A stretch of DNA of 64,000 nucleotides. Source: Azadirachta indica (lineage: Eukaryota; Streptophyta; Magnoliopsida; Sapindales; Meliaceae). The DNA is taken from NCBI GenBank assembly GCA_022749755.1, contig CM040442.1:4996457-5060456 (forward strand). The letters run 5' to 3'. Both the position numbers and the translations under genes were made by a program. The notes below the pieces were generated by a model that had not been told where the DNA came from, did no database searches, and saw nothing but the letters and a program-made list of their open reading frames with translations. Shown one piece after another: positions 62,281-64,000 of the stretch; positions within the stretch are counted from its first letter, which is position 1; the number at the start of each line of letters is the position of its first letter.

Positions 62281-64000
62281 ATGGAAACTGTAAGCTATTA
62301 GCCTTTTTTTTTTTTTTAAATTATTTTCGTTTTATTTATTACGAGTAATATTGGACAACAGGTGGTCTATTAACAATCTAATTGTAATGTACTAATTTTT
62401 TCTTTTTCTTTTGCCTTACTTAAATACAGGTTTTGAAGCTTGAAGTTGAGGTATTACCATCTCTAACGCTTGAAGTCCGTCATTAACTCTACTTACGTAT
62501 TAGTGTTAAACTAGATTCCTGAAAATATTTTCTTGATTTCAGAAACAATTTGTCCAGATATCTGAAAGAGTGAAATCCGTGGATTTCCATCCAACTGAAC
62601 CATGGTAAGCTTATATATAGATTCTCAGAGAAAGAGTCTCTATGATTTTAAGGGTAGAAGTAGAGCTGAAGTCTGTTGCATGATAAATTTTCATGCAGGA
62701 TTCTAGCAAGTCTGTATTCAGGAACCGTCTGCATCTGGAACTACCATTCTCAGGTAAAACATTATGCAAGTTGCTGCATTGCCTGTAATCTAGACGCCTG
62801 TTCCATGTTCAGTGCCCCCTTTTAGAATTCTGCTTATATAACTCTGGTTTAGTTTTCTTGTGGTATGCTTGTAAAAGTTGATTCACTGAAGTTATCTATT
62901 CATATTAAATTTTTCTTTTTTAATTTCAGACATTGGAGAAGTCCTTCAAGGTCACTGAGTCACCAGGTACATAATCCAATTTGATTTTACCTCTCTTTTT
63001 GTCAACATCCTGAACCTTGTTTATAACATCTCAATGCATGTGTGTTTGCAGTTAGGACAGCAAAGTTCATAGCACGAAAACACTGGATTGTTTGTGGTTC
63101 TGATGACAAGTTCATTCGCGTCCTTGATTACAACACAACGGAAATTGTCAAAGAAATTGAAGCACATGAAGATTACATAAGATCTATAGCTGTCCACCCT
63201 ACACTTCCATGCGTGTTGTCATCATCCGATGACAAGCTTATAAAGATGTGGGATTGGGAAAAAGGCTGGGAATGTGTTCAGATCTTTGAAGGACATTCAC
63301 ATTATGTAATGCATTCGGCATTCAATCCCAAAGACCCCAAAACTTTTGCTAGTGCATCACTTGATGGCACCGCCAAGGTATTAGTCTCTAGCCAATTGCC
63401 ACTGGCCTTGTTTGCAGCAAACTTTTGTCAATAAATTCTCTTCTGCTAAATCTTTTTCCCATTTTCAGATTTGGAATATAGAATCATCTTTACCCAAATT
63501 TACATGGGATGGACATTCAAAAGGGATAAACTGCGTCGATTACTTCATCAGTAATGATAAAACTTATCTGATTACTGGCTCTGATGATTTTACAGCCAAG
63601 GTTCGCACTTTGCAGCCTATGGAACTTTGAATTTTTCTTGTTTATGAATGCCTTTTCCTAATACATTGAATAATTATATTGTTTTGTACAATTTATGTGT
63701 AAAAAAACAGGTGTGGGATTATGAAACAAACGCTTGTGTCCAAATCCTTGAAGGGCATACAATGTTACAGCAGTCCGCATTCATCCTGAGGTTCCAATCA
63801 TATTTACAGCTTCTGAAGATGGGACTATTCGCGTATGGAACGCTTCTACTTTCGGGTAATAGCTTGCGACATAGTACTCTGTTTCTTCCAAAATCGTGTT
63901 ATTCATTCTACCAATTCCATAATTTTCATCAGGGATTCTGCTAGTCTGCTTGTCGCAGTTTCTAAATTTTGCCTCAAAATTATGAATAATTTGCAGGCTG
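62281..64000 (+). CDS. Coatomer beta-prime subunit (COPI), divergent copy; right end cut by window; frameshift in exon 8
   Basis: Exons: 62281-62289, 62430-62450, 62543-62604, 62699-62753, 62930-62966, 63052-63377, 63469-63600, 63711-63855 and 63997 onward. They encode the N-terminal WD40 propeller: [78 protein letters not shown] and [19 protein letters not shown]. Known role: part of the COPI coat, where the propeller binds KKxx retrieval signals for Golgi-to-ER traffic. Several positions differ from the usual plant protein (METVLKLEVEKQFVQ start, [17 protein letters not shown]), so this is a divergent paralogue. In exon 8 the frame breaks between EGHT and NVTAVRIHP at about 63757-63762, where the expected His codon region lacks 1 or 4 bases; after it the family sequence resumes in another frame. 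It may be a young pseudogene, or an assembly or allele error. Arabidopsis beta-prime genes At3g15980 and At1g79990 lie beside relatives of other genes here. Confidence 0.85.

Overview
This is a stretch of nuclear DNA from a flowering plant. Every recognisable gene has GT-AG introns, AT-rich introns and spacers, and protein matches to land-plant families (OVATE, FLZ, trihelix, P-class PPR, MFP1, SULTR). The proteins read as those of a core eudicot, probably a rosid; I cannot name the species. There is no operon, phage, CRISPR array or bacterial cassette, and I found no new multi-gene system.

Layout from left to right. An intronless OVATE-family gene (OFP14-like, +) faces the 22-exon helicase gene RTEL1 (-, 2558-12978). 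RTEL1 diverges from HSP70-15, an Hsp110-class chaperone gene (+, 16054-20049). Next come a two-exon PPR gene (At3g16010-like, +), an intronless trihelix factor (-), an FLZ zinc-finger gene (+, 32111-33358) with upstream ORFs touching its start codon, MFP1 (+, 36008-39633), the Golgi protein SYS1 (+, 41312-43422) and SULTR3;4 (-, 44913-48881). About 13 kb of AT-rich, gene-free DNA with microsatellites and two foldback elements follows. The window ends inside a divergent coatomer beta-prime gene (+, from 62281) whose eighth coding exon is frameshifted.

I joined exons by hand using splice signals, reading phase and family conservation. RTEL1 (1076 aa), HSP70-15 (848), PPR (637), MFP1 (717), SYS1 (152) and SULTR3;4 (663) all close into whole codon counts, which supports the models. 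UTR ends and UTR introns are inferred less securely.

The genes do not form one pathway. They cover telomere and recombination control, cytosolic protein folding, organelle RNA processing, transcription, SnRK1-linked scaffolding, thylakoid/starch biology, Golgi traffic and anion transport. What is striking is the gene order. From memory, Arabidopsis relatives lie in two segments, around At1g79920-At1g79990 and At3g15980-At3g16010, so this window looks like the less fractionated ancestral neighbourhood. Other points of interest are an E2F site plus telo-box in front of RTEL1, a heat-shock element before HSP70-15, and a compact G-box/TCP-site island far upstream of the FLZ gene.
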